NCBI RefSeq assembly: GCF_018128905.1
Contig: NZ_CP063808.1
Coordinates: 992,001-1,056,000 of the forward strand
Length of the DNA: 64,000 bases
From: Streptomyces sp. A2-16
GTDB lineage: Bacteria; Actinomycetota; Actinomycetes; Streptomycetales; Streptomycetaceae
Direction: 5' to 3'
Part shown: in pieces, positions 33,461 to 43,252 of the stretch
Position numbering within the stretch: the first letter of the stretch is position 1
Layout: the number at the start of each line of letters is the position of its first letter
Translations under genes and position numbers: made by a program
Notes under the pieces: model-generated
Database searches by the model: none
Told to the model about the DNA's origin: nothing
The model's input: only the letters and a program-made list of their open reading frames with translations

Positions 33461-34501
33461 TTGACCTGGTCAGCTGCGCTCCCCGGTGCCGTTGTGCGCG
33501 TGCTGCGCGCGGCGGTCGGGCGGCGCGTGCTGCAAGTCGGGCTGCTGGTGGGCGGGTTGTTCGTGCTCGGCTTCCTCTGCGGGGAGCAGGCGCACGCGGC
33601 GGACGGTCTCGGGGTGTTGCCGGGCAGCACCATCGGTCAGCCGGCGAAACCCGCGGCCGAGCCGGTCGCCCCCAAGCCCGGCACCGAAGCTCTGGCCAAG
33701 CCAGCCAAGCCGGCTGAACCAATCGGTCCCGTCCCTCCCGCCGGTCCCACCGAACCCGTCGGTCCCACCGAACCCGTCGGTCCAAGCAAGACCGGCGGCT
33801 CGGTCACCGACGCCCTCCCGCGCCCGGCCGACGACAAGGTTCTCCGTCCGGTGATCGAGGGCGTCGTCGGAGCCGTGGGCGACGGTGTCGTGCGGCCGGT
33901 CGGTGATCTGGTCGAGACGGTGACCACGGGGTTGACCGACACAGTGGGGATACCGGCGCTGCCCACACTGCCGGAGTGGCCGGCGTCGCCGTCGTTCCCG
34001 GAGTCCCCGTCGTGGCCGACCCTGCCCACGGTGCCCGGTCTTCCGACGGTGCCGGGCGTGCCCGCGATCCCGGGCCAGACCTTGCCCGCACCCGTACCCA
34101 CCCCCGCACCCGCCCCGGTCACCGCGGCACCGCAGCCCCAGCCGGGTGATCACGCGGTGACGAAGCCGGTCGGCGACGACGTGACCGGCCCCCGCGGCCG
34201 TGCCGTCCAAGGGCCGCGGTTCGCCGGTCACGGCACCGTGACCGGGAGCGGCGCGCACGCCTCTTCCCACCGCACCGCCTCCACCGTCCACCCGCCCGCG
34301 CACAAGGCGCCCTCCGACCACCCGGGCGGTGCCCTGGGCGGCAAGTCGGCGGTGGACAACGGCCCGTCGCGACACGGCGACGCGCATGCCGTCACCCCCG
34401 AGCACCGGGCGCCGCTGCGGCTCGTGCCCGGCGCCGCCGCGAGCGTCGACGCGGCCGGGACCCGGGACAGGCACCGGGACATCCCCGTCTTCCCCGGCTA
34501 G
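33461..34501 (+). CDS. Secreted or anchored Pro-rich protein
   Basis: A 346-aa protein; TTG 33461 is taken as start because GGAAGGG lies 11 nt upstream, and GTG 33494 is an alternative. The N-terminus has RRVLQVGLLVGGLFVLGFLCGEQAHA, a signal or anchor helix ending in AHA/AD. The mature part is dominated by Pro/Val/Lys repeats: PAKPAEP, the doubled GPTEPV, then VPGLPTVPGVPAIPG. The last 90 residues are His/Arg/Ala-rich. No enzyme motif is seen. It may span or decorate the wall. It is not part of the AAA+/VWA block because a 230-bp gap with low-complexity DNA lies between. Confidence 0.7.
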   Translation: MTWSAALPGAVVRVLRAAVGRRVLQVGLLVGGLFVLGFLCGEQAHAADGLGVLPGSTIGQPAKPAAEPVAPKPGTEALAKPAKPAEPIGPVPPAGPTEPVGPTEPVGPSKTGGSVTDALPRPADDKVLRPVIEGVVGAVGDGVVRPVGDLVETVTTGLTDTVGIPALPTLPEWPASPSFPESPSWPTLPTVPGLPTVPGVPAIPGQTLPAPVPTPAPAPVTAAPQPQPGDHAVTKPVGDDVTGPRGRAVQGPRFAGHGTVTGSGAHASSHRTASTVHPPAHKAPSDHPGGALGGKSAVDNGPSRHGDAHAVTPEHRAPLRLVPGAAASVDAAGTRDRHRDIPVFPG

Positions 34502-34850
34502 GACAGGCCTTCTCCCGCCGGCGAGCTGCCGTGCGGGGCGGAACAGGGCTGCCCAGCCGTTCGGACACCCCCGGATCACCTCAGATCTCCGGGCGGATCC
34601 CCTGGAGCCCCGCGGCTCCGGTCGACCGGTCGCCCTGCCGTTTCAAGGCCCCGAGATCCAGCGTGACGCACAGGACGTCCGGCACCGCGCCTGACCGTCC
34701 TCCTCCACCGACTCCGTGAGGCGACGGGCCCCGGACGGCCGAAAGCCGTCGGTCTGTCCTGCCGGAACCTCACGGACAGGGCGACGAGGTCCCCATTGGG
34801 GTGGGGATCTACCGCCCAGGCCCCTTCGAGAACGGAAGAAGGGGCTGTTC

Positions 34851-34891
34851 AAGGGGCCTCACCGGGCCGACCCCAGCCCGGTGAGGCCCTT
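34851..34891 (+). terminator. Strong hairpin terminator
   Basis: The arms gggcctcaccgggc (34854-34867) and gcccggtgaggccc (34876-34889) are perfect complements with an 8-nt loop, followed by ttcacctt. It probably blocks read-through from upstream into sucC. No T-run is present, as is usual in Streptomyces. Confidence 0.65.
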
Positions 34892-34927
34892 CACCTTCGG
34901 CACGGGGTGCCAGTGAGCGCGGCATCA

Positions 34928-34943
34928 TGTGACAGGTATCACC
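34928..34943. promoter_or_regulatory. Crp-like binding site upstream of sucC
   Basis: TGTGA-CAGGTA-TCACC matches the CRP/FNR consensus TGTGA-N6-TCACA at 9 of 10 conserved bases. It sits about 185 bp before the sucC start. A second TGTGA half-site is at 34951. Streptomyces Crp is known to bind GTG-N8-CAC-type sites, so a role in TCA-cycle control is possible. Confidence 0.4.
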
Positions 34944-35125
34944 GCTCAGGTGTGACCCTCGATTTAGGGGCCTCCTGCAAGCAGCGATAACCTGCGAGAC
35001 GGACATGCCGCGCGCTCGGACACCGTGTGCGCCTCCCTTGTGACAGACGGCGGACGTCACGTTGCCCATCGCGGCACGCCCACGCATCCAACGAACCGCG
35101 AGATCACTGATAGGGACGGAAGCGC

Positions 35126-36304
35126 GTGGACCTGTTCGAGTACCAGGCGAGGGACCTCTTCGCCAAGCACGATGTACCGGTGCTGGCCGGTGAAGTCATC
35201 GACACGCCTGAGGCGGCCCGCGCAGCCACCGAGCGCCTCGGTGGCAAGTCCGTCGTCAAGGCCCAGGTGAAGGTCGGCGGCCGTGGCAAGGCCGGTGGCG
35301 TGAAGCTCGCCGCCACCGCCGACGAGGCGGTCGAGCACGCGACCAACATCCTCGGCATGGACATCAAGGGCCACACGGTCCACAAGGTGATGATCGCCGA
35401 GACGGCCCCGGAGATCGTGGAGGAGTACTACGTCTCCTTCCTCCTGGACCGTGCCAACCGCACCTTCCTCTCCATCGCGTCCGTCGAGGGCGGCATGGAG
35501 ATCGAGGAGGTGGCGGAGACCCGCCCCGAGGCCGTCGCCAAGACGCCGATCGACGCCAACGTGGGTGTGACCCCCGAGGTCGCCCGCCAGATCGTCGAGG
35601 CCGCGAAGTTCCCGGCCGAGGTGGCCGACAAGGTCGCGAACGTCCTGGTCACCCTGTGGAAGACCTTCATCGAGGAGGACGCCCTCCTCGTCGAGGTCAA
35701 CCCGCTGGCCAAGGTCGCCTCCGGTGACGTCATCGCCCTGGACGGCAAGGTCTCCCTCGACGAGAACGCCGAGTTCCGTCAGCCGGGACACGAGGCCCTC
35801 CAGGACAAGGACGCGGCCAACCCGCTCGAGGCCGCTGCCAAGGAGAAGAACCTCAACTACGTCAAGCTCGACGGCGAGGTCGGCATCATCGGCAACGGCG
35901 CGGGTCTCGTCATGAGCACCCTGGACGTCGTCGCGTACGCCGGTGAGGCGCACGGTGGCGTCAAGCCCGCCAACTTCCTCGACATCGGCGGCGGCGCGTC
36001 CGCGGCCGTGATGGCGAACGGCCTGGAGATCATCCTGGGCGACCCCGACGTCAAGTCGGTCTTCGTCAACGTCTTCGGCGGCATCACCGCGTGCGACGAG
36101 GTCGCCAACGGCATCGTGCAGGCGCTGCAGCTGCTCGCGGACAGGGGCGAGGAAGTCACCAAGCCCCTCGTCGTCCGCCTCGACGGCAACAACGCCGAGC
36201 TGGGTCGCAAGATCCTCTCCGACGCCAACCACCCGCTGGTCCAGCGCGTGGACACCATGGACGGCGCGGCCGACAAGGCCGCCGAGCTCGCGGCTGCGAA
36301 GTAA
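35126..36304 (+). CDS. sucC: Succinyl-CoA synthetase beta subunit
   Basis: A 392-aa ATP-grasp subunit, GTG 35126 ([12 protein letters not shown]), GGAAG 4 nt upstream. It joins SucD to convert succinyl-CoA + phosphate + NDP to succinate + CoA + NTP in the TCA cycle. Recognisable parts: [17 protein letters not shown] start, [16 protein letters not shown] nucleotide-binding loop, [12 protein letters not shown] metal and phosphate site, [14 protein letters not shown] and [11 protein letters not shown] near the dimer face, [15 protein letters not shown] at the C-terminal phosphate site. Normal length. SucD follows after 18 bp, so they form one operon. Confidence 0.98.
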   Translation: MDLFEYQARDLFAKHDVPVLAGEVIDTPEAARAATERLGGKSVVKAQVKVGGRGKAGGVKLAATADEAVEHATNILGMDIKGHTVHKVMIAETAPEIVEEYYVSFLLDRANRTFLSIASVEGGMEIEEVAETRPEAVAKTPIDANVGVTPEVARQIVEAAKFPAEVADKVANVLVTLWKTFIEEDALLVEVNPLAKVASGDVIALDGKVSLDENAEFRQPGHEALQDKDAANPLEAAAKEKNLNYVKLDGEVGIIGNGAGLVMSTLDVVAYAGEAHGGVKPANFLDIGGGASAAVMANGLEIILGDPDVKSVFVNVFGGITACDEVANGIVQALQLLADRGEEVTKPLVVRLDGNNAELGRKILSDANHPLVQRVDTMDGAADKAAELAAAK

Positions 36305-36322
36305 GGACGAGGGAACACAGCC

Positions 36323-37207
36323 ATGGCTATCTTCCTCAACAAGGACTCCAAGGTCATCGTCCAGGGCATGACCGGTGCCACGGGCATGAAGCACACCAAG
36401 CTCATGCTGGCCGACGGCACGAACATCGTCGGTGGCGTGAACCCGCGCAAGGCGGGCACGTCGGTCGACATCGAGGGCAACGAGATCCCGGTCTTCGGCA
36501 CGGTCGCCGAGGCGATGGAGAAGACGGGCGCCAACGTATCCGTCCTCTTCGTCCCGCCGGCCTTCGCCAAGGCCGCCGTGGTCGAGGCGATCGACGCCGA
36601 GATCCCGCTCGCGGTCGTCATCACCGAGGGCATCGCGGTCCACGACACGGCCGCGTTCTACGCGTACGCCGTCTCGCAGGGCAACAAGACCCGCATCGTC
36701 GGCCCGAACTGCCCCGGTCTCATCACCCCGGGCCAGTCGAACGCCGGCATCATCCCGGGCGACATCACCAAGCCGGGCCGCATCGGTCTGGTCTCGAAGT
36801 CCGGCACGCTGACGTACCAGATGATGTACGAGCTGCGTGACATCGGCTTCTCCTCCGCCGTCGGCATCGGTGGCGACCCGATCATCGGTACGACGCACAT
36901 CGACGCGCTCGCCGCGTTCGAGGCCGACCCCGACACCGACCTGATCGTGATGATCGGTGAGATCGGCGGCGACGCCGAGGAGCGGGCCGCGGCCTTCATC
37001 AAGGAGAACGTGACGAAGCCGGTCGTCGGCTACGTCGCGGGCTTCACCGCGCCCGAGGGCAAGACCATGGGCCACGCCGGCGCCATCGTCTCCGGTTCCT
37101 CCGGCACGGCCGCCGCGAAGAAGGAGGCCCTCGAGGCCGCCGGCGTCAAGGTCGGCAAGACGCCGACCGAGACGGCGAAGCTCGCGCGCGAGATCCTCGC
37201 CGGCTGA
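36323..37207 (+). CDS. sucD: Succinyl-CoA synthetase alpha subunit
   Basis: A 294-aa subunit with the catalytic phospho-histidine (near 251) in [15 protein letters not shown]. The CoA-binding Rossmann domain opens with [16 protein letters not shown], and [12 protein letters not shown] is the conserved CoA/phosphate loop. GAGGG-like GAGGGA is the ribosome site 11 nt before ATG 36323. Full length, paired with SucC. A terminator hairpin follows 18 bp after the stop. Confidence 0.98.
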   Translation: MAIFLNKDSKVIVQGMTGATGMKHTKLMLADGTNIVGGVNPRKAGTSVDIEGNEIPVFGTVAEAMEKTGANVSVLFVPPAFAKAAVVEAIDAEIPLAVVITEGIAVHDTAAFYAYAVSQGNKTRIVGPNCPGLITPGQSNAGIIPGDITKPGRIGLVSKSGTLTYQMMYELRDIGFSSAVGIGGDPIIGTTHIDALAAFEADPDTDLIVMIGEIGGDAEERAAAFIKENVTKPVVGYVAGFTAPEGKTMGHAGAIVSGSSGTAAAKKEALEAAGVKVGKTPTETAKLAREILAG

Positions 37208-37225
37208 AGCACCTGGCCGCTGGTC

Positions 37226-37262
37226 GGTGGGCCCGTTCCCCTGTGCGGGGGGCGGGCCCACC
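37226..37262 (+). terminator. Terminator of sucCD
   Basis: Arms ggtgggcccg (37226-37235) and cgggcccacc (37253-37262) are perfect complements around a loop that itself has ccc/ggg pairs. It ends the sucCD transcript and lies on the far side of the convergent sigma-like gene. Confidence 0.75.
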
Positions 37263-37351
37263 GCCGTGTCACGGGGTGCCGGGCCGGGTCCGGGTCGCCC
37301 GCCGGCTGCGGGTGAGTTCCGGCCGGCCGCGCACCCCTCACCGGCCCGTCG

Positions 37352-38182
37352 TCAACGACTGACCGGTACCAGCCTCTCCGGACCGCTCACCGTCGACCCG
37401 CGCAGCTTCTCCCGCAGCTCCACCTCGCCTTCCGACAGCGCGCCCTGCCCCACCCTCGCCGGCACGCCCTGGATCTCCGCCCCCGGCGCCACCGGTGGTT
37501 CGTAGTGCGTGGGAGCCGTCCGCAACGTGAGTGCCGTCGTGCCGATCAAGGCCACCGTGAACGCGATCGCCGCCCGCGTCCAGAAGCGTGCCCGGCGCTC
37601 GCTCGCGGTCCGTACCGCGGGCGGCTGGGCGGCCCGCAACCGTTCCCTGGACGCCAGCGAGACCAGGCGCTCGTGCAGGGCGGACGGGTCGGCCAGGTCG
37701 GTGAGCCGTTCCGCGATCACCGAGCGCGCGTTCATCAAGCGGTACGCCGTCGTCGGCGTGCTCGCCTCCGTCTCCGCCGCCGTCTCCGGAAGGTCGAGGC
37801 CCACACCGTCGTACAGCAGGAGCGTGCGCCGCTGCGGTGGCGGGAGTCTCAGGAGTACGGCCATCAGCGCGCGGTCGGACGGATCGGCGACGGGTGCCTC
37901 GGGGCTGCGGTAGCGGGGGCGGAAGCGATGCCAGGGAGAGAGGGCGTACTCGTACGCCATGACCCGTACCCAGCCCGCCGGATCCCGGTCCACCGCCACC
38001 TCGGGCCAGCGCTGCCAGGCGAGTTGGAAGGCCCGCTCGACCGACTCGCGGGCGAGTTCGCGGCGGCCGGTGAGCAGGTAGGTCTGCCGGACGAGGGCGG
38101 GCGCGCAGAACGCGTACAGAGCGTCGAAGGCCTGAGCGGGCGTCAGGCGGGTGTCCGGGAGCTCCGGTTGGCTCTGCTTCAC
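37352..38182 (-). CDS. Sigma-factor-like protein with C-terminal transmembrane helix
   Basis: A 276-aa protein, GTG 38182 after GGAGGGG. The N-terminal half looks like an ECF sigma factor: region 2 around AFCAPALVRQTYLLTGRRELAR and AFQLAWQRWPEVAVDRDPAGWVRVMAYEY, then region 4 around LMAVLLRLPPPQRRTLLLYDGVGLDLPETA with a helix-turn-helix. After that, an Arg-rich stretch is followed by one transmembrane segment (about 204-222, FWTRAAIAFTVALIGTTAL) and about 50 outside residues. Ordinary ECF factors lack this tail. It could be a membrane-held sigma factor or a regulator derived from one. The divergent gene is the PerM-like protein. Confidence 0.75.
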   Translation of the reverse strand: MKQSQPELPDTRLTPAQAFDALYAFCAPALVRQTYLLTGRRELARESVERAFQLAWQRWPEVAVDRDPAGWVRVMAYEYALSPWHRFRPRYRSPEAPVADPSDRALMAVLLRLPPPQRRTLLLYDGVGLDLPETAAETEASTPTTAYRLMNARSVIAERLTDLADPSALHERLVSLASRERLRAAQPPAVRTASERRARFWTRAAIAFTVALIGTTALTLRTAPTHYEPPVAPGAEIQGVPARVGQGALSEGEVELREKLRGSTVSGPERLVPVSR

Positions 38183-38278
38183 AGGGCGCCCCTCCGTACG
38201 AAAAAGTACATAGTCGTATATTGAGCGACACTTCGGGGGTTCGCCTGTTACGACGAGAAAGCCCGTGTCGTTGGGAGC
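38183..38278. promoter_or_regulatory. Divergent promoter region
   Basis: A 96-bp AT-rich stretch between the sigma-like gene and the PerM-like gene. It includes gtac-gaaaaa-gtac (38196-38209), a short inverted repeat that could be an operator, and tagtcgtatattgagcg just after. Exact promoter boxes cannot be assigned. Confidence 0.4.
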
Positions 38279-39946
38279 ATGGCGGGCGTGATCCAGATGA
38301 CCGCTCGCCGAACGTCGTTGTCGCCCCTGCTCACCCGGTTGCGCGACCGGACCCCCGGCCTGGCCGCCAGCCTCCTGGGTGGTGCGGTGGCCGCCGGGCT
38401 GGGGCTCGGTTCGTTCGCCGTGCTCGTGATGGTGCTGTGGATCAGTTCGCCGTATCCCGACAGCGGCCCGGGGGGCGCGCTGCACGTGGCCGCGGCGCTG
38501 TGGCTGCTCGCGCACGGGGCGGAGCTGATCCGGACGGACACGCTCTCCGGTGTTCCGGCACCCGTCGGGGTCACCCCGCTGCTGCTGCTCGCGCTGCCGC
38601 TGTGGCTGGCCCACCGGGCGGCGCGCGACCTCGCCTGCGGCGACGAGGAGCCGCCGCAGGCGTCCGGGCGGACGGCGTGGGCGGGGGTCGTGCTCGGCTA
38701 CCTCGCCGTGGCCGCGGCCGCCGCGCTGTACGCGTCCGGCGGGGCGCTGCGGCCCTCGTGGACGGAGACCTGCGTGTGTCTGCCCGCCGTCGTCATGGGC
38801 GCCGCCGGTGTGGGGGTGTGGACGGCGTACGGCCGTCCCGCCGAGGCGGTGGACGCGGTACTGGTGCTGCTGCCCGCCGGGGTCCGCAGGCTGGTGCTCG
38901 GCGCGGAGGCGCGGGCCCGGCTCTCGGCGGCGGCACGGGCCGCCGGGGCCGGGGTCGCCGTGCTCACGGGCGGTGGGGCGGTGCTGCTGGGGGTGTCGCT
39001 GGTGGCGCACGGCACGGCGACACGGGGCTCGTTCCTCCAGCTCACGGAGGGGTGGTCGGGGCGGTTCGCCGTGCTGCTGCTGTGTCTGACGCTGGTGCCG
39101 AACGCGGCGGTGTGGGCGGTCGGGTACGCGACCGGACCCGGGTTCGTCCTCGGCGCGGGGCATGTCGTGGGACCGCTGTCCTCGGATCCCGCGCCGCTGC
39201 TGCCGCCGTTTCCGCTGCTGGCGGCGGTCCCGGGAGCGGGGGCCACAGGACCGGCGCACTGGGCCGCGGGGGCGGTGCCGCTGCTGGCCGGGGCGGTGGT
39301 GGGAGGGTTCGTGGGGCGGGCCGCGGGCCCCGAGTGGACACGGGGGCGGACGGCCGGCGCGGTGGTGCGGACGGCGCTGCTGTGCGCGGCGGCCCTCGCC
39401 GTGCTGACGGCGCTGTCCGGCGGACCGCTGGGCGTGGGGGCACTGTCCCGGTTCGGCCCGGTGTGGTGGCAGGTCGGCGCGGCGGTCATGGGGTGGATCG
39501 TGGCGGTGGGCCTGCCGGTGGCCCTGGCGGTACACGCCTGGCGGGGCCGCTCACGGAGCGGCCCGCGGAACTGGGCGCCGTCGGTGCGGGGTCGGCTCTC
39601 GCGGCGCAAGCAGACGGACGGCGCCGGAACCACCACCACGACCGGCCCGACGGAAGCGACCGGCCCGACGGAAGCGACCGGCCCGACGGAGGCGAGCCCC
39701 CCGCAGGACGACCCCTACGAGCAGGACGACACCTACGCTCCCCAGGACCCGGACGACATCTACGCCCCCCAGGACCAGGACGACACCTACGAGCCCTACG
39801 GCTTCCTGCCCGCCCCTGGGCCGGACCCCGGGCTCACCCCGACGCCCTGGTACGACGAGGCGTCACGCGAGTCCCGCTGGGCGGCCCTCAGGGAGGCGGC
39901 CGTACCGCTGGAGGAGTCCCCCGGGAAGTCGTCGCCCACCGACTGA
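38279..39946 (+). CDS. DUF6350 / PerM-like integral membrane protein
   Basis: A 555-aa protein with 8-10 transmembrane segments, start ATG 38279 (MAGVIQM; ATG 38297 is possible). The family is the PerM/DUF6350 group: in Mycobacterium tuberculosis PerM (Rv0955) lies between sucD and purN, exactly as here, and is needed for persistence and cell division under stress. The cytosolic C-terminus is repetitive: ATGPTE occurs three times, encoded by three near-identical 18-bp units (39645-39698), followed by acidic [16 protein letters not shown] units. It ends with a terminator shared with the convergent gene. Confidence 0.8.
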   Translation: MAGVIQMTARRTSLSPLLTRLRDRTPGLAASLLGGAVAAGLGLGSFAVLVMVLWISSPYPDSGPGGALHVAAALWLLAHGAELIRTDTLSGVPAPVGVTPLLLLALPLWLAHRAARDLACGDEEPPQASGRTAWAGVVLGYLAVAAAAALYASGGALRPSWTETCVCLPAVVMGAAGVGVWTAYGRPAEAVDAVLVLLPAGVRRLVLGAEARARLSAAARAAGAGVAVLTGGGAVLLGVSLVAHGTATRGSFLQLTEGWSGRFAVLLLCLTLVPNAAVWAVGYATGPGFVLGAGHVVGPLSSDPAPLLPPFPLLAAVPGAGATGPAHWAAGAVPLLAGAVVGGFVGRAAGPEWTRGRTAGAVVRTALLCAAALAVLTALSGGPLGVGALSRFGPVWWQVGAAVMGWIVAVGLPVALAVHAWRGRSRSGPRNWAPSVRGRLSRRKQTDGAGTTTTTGPTEATGPTEATGPTEASPPQDDPYEQDDTYAPQDPDDIYAPQDQDDTYEPYGFLPAPGPDPGLTPTPWYDEASRESRWAALREAAVPLEESPGKSSPTD

Positions 39947-39948
39947 CC

Positions 39949-39973
39949 GCCGGGGCGGGCGCACCGCCCCGGC
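39949..39973. terminator. Convergent terminator
   Basis: Arms gccggggcgg (39949-39958) and ccgccccggc (39964-39973) form a hairpin with a 5-nt loop, starting 3 bp after the PerM-like stop and ending just before the stop of the convergent gene. Confidence 0.65.
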
Positions 39974-39977
39974 CGTG

Positions 39978-40766
39978 TCAGCTGTTCGCGCCCATCACGC
40001 CACGGAGCTGCTTCGGCAGCAGGTCCGCGCAGGACTGTTCCGCCTGGGTGGTGAGGGCGTCGCTCCGGCAGGTGTAGTAGTCGTCGTAGACGAGCCTCGC
40101 GGTGAAGCTCGCCGCCACGAAGACCAGCGCCAGCGAGGCCGTGACCAGGCCGCTCACCGCCGCCGTGGTCTGCGGACGGGCCGACTGGGGCGGGGCCGGG
40201 GTGTCGGGGTCCGGGGTGCGGGGCTTGGCGCGCAGGGCGCTGATGCTCCAGTGCATGGCCAGCGCGCCCAGCAGCAGGGCCACGTACGACCAGCCGAAGA
40301 GGGCGAAGAAGAAGGCCCACATACCGGACAGCAGGGCGTAGCGCGCACGGCGCTGGGAGGGGTCCGTCGGGTCCCAGCGCATGCCCGGACCGTTGGTGCC
40401 CTGATCCTCCGGGCCGCCACCGGGGCCCGCGCCCGGACGCTGGCCGAAGCTTCCGTCGGAGCGGCCCGGCTGGCGGTCGCTCCACTGGCTGCCCCACGGG
40501 GTGCGGCCACCGCCGCCCTCGCCCCTGCCGTCGTCCGAGCCCTCGGGGCGGCGCGGCTGCCACGGGCGGTCCGGGGTGCCCTCCGGTGGCGGGGCGAAGG
40601 GGTTGTCGTCCTCGGCCTTGCCGCCTTGTCCCTCGTCGTGCTTCTTGCCGGAGGGAGGGGCGTCCGGCGGAGAGGAGGGCTGCTCCCGCAGCAGCACGCC
40701 GCTGCGCTCCCCTCCCTGCACCGAATGCTGGGGGAGCGTGAGGAGTCGCAGGCTGCGGTCCGACAT
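39978..40766 (-). CDS. Pro/Gly-rich protein with four transmembrane segments (Rv0954-like)
   Basis: A 262-aa protein, ATG 40766 (MSDRSLRLL). The first 135 residues are a disordered Pro/Gly/Ser region ([17 protein letters not shown]). Then come hydrophobic segments at about 145-165, 168-185, 205-225 and a tail with Cys residues (YYTCRSDAL and QSCADLL). In mycobacteria a similarly placed Pro-rich membrane protein (Rv0954) is beside perM, so the two probably act together in envelope growth. It converges on the PerM-like gene and diverges from purN. Confidence 0.75.
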   Translation of the reverse strand: MSDRSLRLLTLPQHSVQGGERSGVLLREQPSSPPDAPPSGKKHDEGQGGKAEDDNPFAPPPEGTPDRPWQPRRPEGSDDGRGEGGGGRTPWGSQWSDRQPGRSDGSFGQRPGAGPGGGPEDQGTNGPGMRWDPTDPSQRRARYALLSGMWAFFFALFGWSYVALLLGALAMHWSISALRAKPRTPDPDTPAPPQSARPQTTAAVSGLVTASLALVFVAASFTARLVYDDYYTCRSDALTTQAEQSCADLLPKQLRGVMGANS

Positions 40767-41032
40767 CAAGTGAGCGTCTTCCCCTTGGAGTCCGTCGAGT
40801 ACGTGAAGCGTCCGGCGTGAGCCGTCACCCCGTGAACGCACCGCGCACCACCCGCGTTCCCGGACCGGCTCCAGGCAGACGCTACCTTCCGGCCACGCCC
40901 CCGTCCCGTGGGGGGCCTTCCGGTGTGCCGGTATCGTTGCTGACGGTCGGCCGCTTCGTAGACTTCCCCGTATCCCGGGGCTCGATGCATTCGTACGACC
41001 GTACAAAAGCTCACCCGAGAAAGGGCCCCACC

Positions 41033-41656
41033 GTGGCCAAGCAGGCCAAGCGCCTCGTCGTGCTGGTCTCCGGATCCGGTACGAACCTCCAGGCGCTCCT
41101 CGACACCATCGCGACGACCGGCGTCGAGTCGTACGGCGCCGAGATCGTCGCGGTCGGCGCCGACCGCGCGAACATCGAGGGGCTCGCGCGGGCCGAGCGG
41201 GCCGGGCTGCCGACCTTCGTGTGCAAGGTCAAGGACTTCGGGACCCGCGAGGAGTGGGACGCCGCCCTCGCCGAGGCCGTCTCCGCGTACGAACCCGACC
41301 TCGTGGTGTCCGCCGGGTTCATGAAGATCGTGGGCAAGGAGTTCCTCGCGCGCTTCGGCGGGCGGTTCGTGAACACCCACCCCGCACTGCTGCCCAGTTT
41401 CCCGGGGGCCCACGGAGTGCGCGACGCGCTCGCGTACGGAGCCAGGGTCACCGGCTGCACCGTCCACTTCGTCGACGACGGCGTCGACACCGGACCGATC
41501 ATCGCCCAGGGCGTGGTGGAGATCCGGGACGAGGACGACGAGAGCGCTCTACACGAGCGCATCAAGGAAGTCGAGCGAAGGCTGCTCGTCGAGGTCGTGG
41601 GGCGGCTCGCCCGCAACGGCTATCGCATTGAGGGACGAAAGGTAGTTATCCAGTGA
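41033..41656 (+). CDS. purN: Phosphoribosylglycinamide formyltransferase (GAR transformylase)
   Basis: A 207-aa cytoplasmic enzyme transferring formyl from 10-formyl-THF to GAR, third step of purine synthesis. GTG 41033 with AGAAAGGG upstream; earlier in-frame starts lie in the promoter. Motifs: [13 protein letters not shown] (phosphate loop), GFMKIVG, the catalytic [14 protein letters not shown] (Asn, His) and [10 protein letters not shown] (Asp). Full family length. Its stop overlaps purH by 4 bp (GTGA), so the two form an operon. Confidence 0.97.
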   Translation: MAKQAKRLVVLVSGSGTNLQALLDTIATTGVESYGAEIVAVGADRANIEGLARAERAGLPTFVCKVKDFGTREEWDAALAEAVSAYEPDLVVSAGFMKIVGKEFLARFGGRFVNTHPALLPSFPGAHGVRDALAYGARVTGCTVHFVDDGVDTGPIIAQGVVEIRDEDDESALHERIKEVERRLLVEVVGRLARNGYRIEGRKVVIQ

Positions 41657-43218
41657 CCGCCGAGAGCAACAAGCGGCCCCTTCGCCGGGCGCTCGTCAGC
41701 GTCTACGACAAGACCGGCCTGGAAGATCTCGCGCGCGGGCTGCACGAGGCGGGCGTGGAGCTCGTCTCCACCGGCTCCACCGCGGGCCGTATCGCCGCCG
41801 CCGGCGTCCCCGTCGCCAAGGTCGAGGAGCTCACCGGCTTCCCCGAGTGCCTGGACGGCCGCGTCAAGACCCTGCACCCGCGCGTGCACGCCGGCATCCT
41901 CGCCGACCTGCGCCTCGACAGCCACCGCGAGCAGCTCGCGGAGCTCGGTGTCGAGCCGTTCGACCTCGTCGTCGTCAACCTCTACCCGTTCCGCGAGACC
42001 GTCGCCTCCGGTGCCTCCGCCGACGAGTGCGTCGAGCAGATCGACATCGGCGGTCCCTCCATGGTGCGCGCCGCCGCCAAGAACCACCCGTCGGTCGCCG
42101 TCGTCACCAGTCCCGAGCGGTACGCGGACGTCCTCGCGGCGGTCCAGGACGGCGGCTTCGACCTCGCCACCCGCAAGCGGCTGGCAGCCGAGGCCTTCCG
42201 GCACACCGCCGAGTACGACATCGCGGTGTCGAGCTGGTTCGCGAGCGCCTACGCTCCCGCGGACGACTCCCCGTTCCCCGAGTTCATCGCCGCGGCCCTG
42301 GAGCGCAAGAGCACCCTGCGCTACGGCGAGAACCCGCACCAGCCGGCCGCGCTCTACGTCGACGGCACGGGGGTCGGTCTCGCCGAGGCCGAGCAGCTGC
42401 ACGGCAAGGAGATGTCGTACAACAACTACACGGACACGGACGCCGCCCGCCGTGCCGCGTACGACCACGCCGAGCCCGCCGTCGCGATCATCAAGCACGC
42501 CAACCCCTGCGGCATCGCGGTCGGTTCGGACGTCGCCGAGGCGCACCGCAAGGCGCACGCGTGCGACCCGCTGTCGGCGTTCGGCGGGGTCATCGCCGTC
42601 AACCGGCCCGTCAGCAAGGAGATGGCGGAGCAGGTCGCCGAGATCTTCACCGAGGTCATCGTGGCGCCGGACTACGAGGACGGCGCTCTCGAGGCCCTCG
42701 CCAAGAAGAAGAACATCCGCGTCCTGAAGGCCCCGGCCGCGCCCGCGCACCCCGCCGAGGTCAAGCCCATCGACGGCGGCGCGCTCCTCCAGGTCACCGA
42801 CCGCCTCCAGGCCGAGGGCGACGACCCGGCGCACTGGACCCTGGCCACCGGCGAGGCGCTGAGCGCGGACGAGCTCGCCGAGCTCGCGTTCGCCTGGCGG
42901 GCCTGCCGGGCCGTCAAGTCCAACGCCATCCTGCTCGCCAAGGACGGCGCCTCCGTCGGCGTCGGCATGGGCCAGGTCAACCGCGTCGACTCCGCGAAGC
43001 TCGCCGTCGAGCGGGCCGGTGCCGAGCGCGCGCAGGGCTCGTACGCCGCCTCGGACGCCTTCTTCCCCTTCCCGGACGGCCTGGAGGTCCTCCTGGAGGC
43101 CGGTGTGAAGGCGGTCGTCCAGCCGGGCGGTTCGGTCCGTGACGAGCTGGTCGTCGAGGCCGCGAAGAAGGCGGGCGTCACGATGTACTTCACGGGGACG
43201 CGCCACTTCTTCCACTGA
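41653..43218 (+). CDS. purH: AICAR transformylase / IMP cyclohydrolase
   Basis: A 521-aa bifunctional enzyme for the last two purine steps (AICAR to FAICAR to IMP). It begins at a GTG overlapping the purN stop. The N-terminal MGS-like cyclohydrolase domain (about 10-150) has [14 protein letters not shown] and [12 protein letters not shown]. The C-terminal transformylase domain has the conserved [25 protein letters not shown] and [12 protein letters not shown] stretches and ends with [13 protein letters not shown]. Length and end are typical. It converges on the Ser/Thr kinase gene, and a hairpin (arms 43232-43240 and 43270-43278) lies across the boundary. Confidence 0.98.
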   Translation: MTAESNKRPLRRALVSVYDKTGLEDLARGLHEAGVELVSTGSTAGRIAAAGVPVAKVEELTGFPECLDGRVKTLHPRVHAGILADLRLDSHREQLAELGVEPFDLVVVNLYPFRETVASGASADECVEQIDIGGPSMVRAAAKNHPSVAVVTSPERYADVLAAVQDGGFDLATRKRLAAEAFRHTAEYDIAVSSWFASAYAPADDSPFPEFIAAALERKSTLRYGENPHQPAALYVDGTGVGLAEAEQLHGKEMSYNNYTDTDAARRAAYDHAEPAVAIIKHANPCGIAVGSDVAEAHRKAHACDPLSAFGGVIAVNRPVSKEMAEQVAEIFTEVIVAPDYEDGALEALAKKKNIRVLKAPAAPAHPAEVKPIDGGALLQVTDRLQAEGDDPAHWTLATGEALSADELAELAFAWRACRAVKSNAILLAKDGASVGVGMGQVNRVDSAKLAVERAGAERAQGSYAASDAFFPFPDGLEVLLEAGVKAVVQPGGSVRDELVVEAAKKAGVTMYFTGTRHFFH

Positions 43219-43252
43219 CGGACACCGCACAGGGCGGCGCCGCGCTCGACAC

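Larger units (their letters stand above)
34502..35125. other. Intergenic region before sucC
   Basis: A 624-bp gap without a supported gene. It contains a terminator hairpin (34851-34891), a Crp-like site (34928-34943) and the sucC promoter, which must lie downstream of about 34940. Confidence 0.55.
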
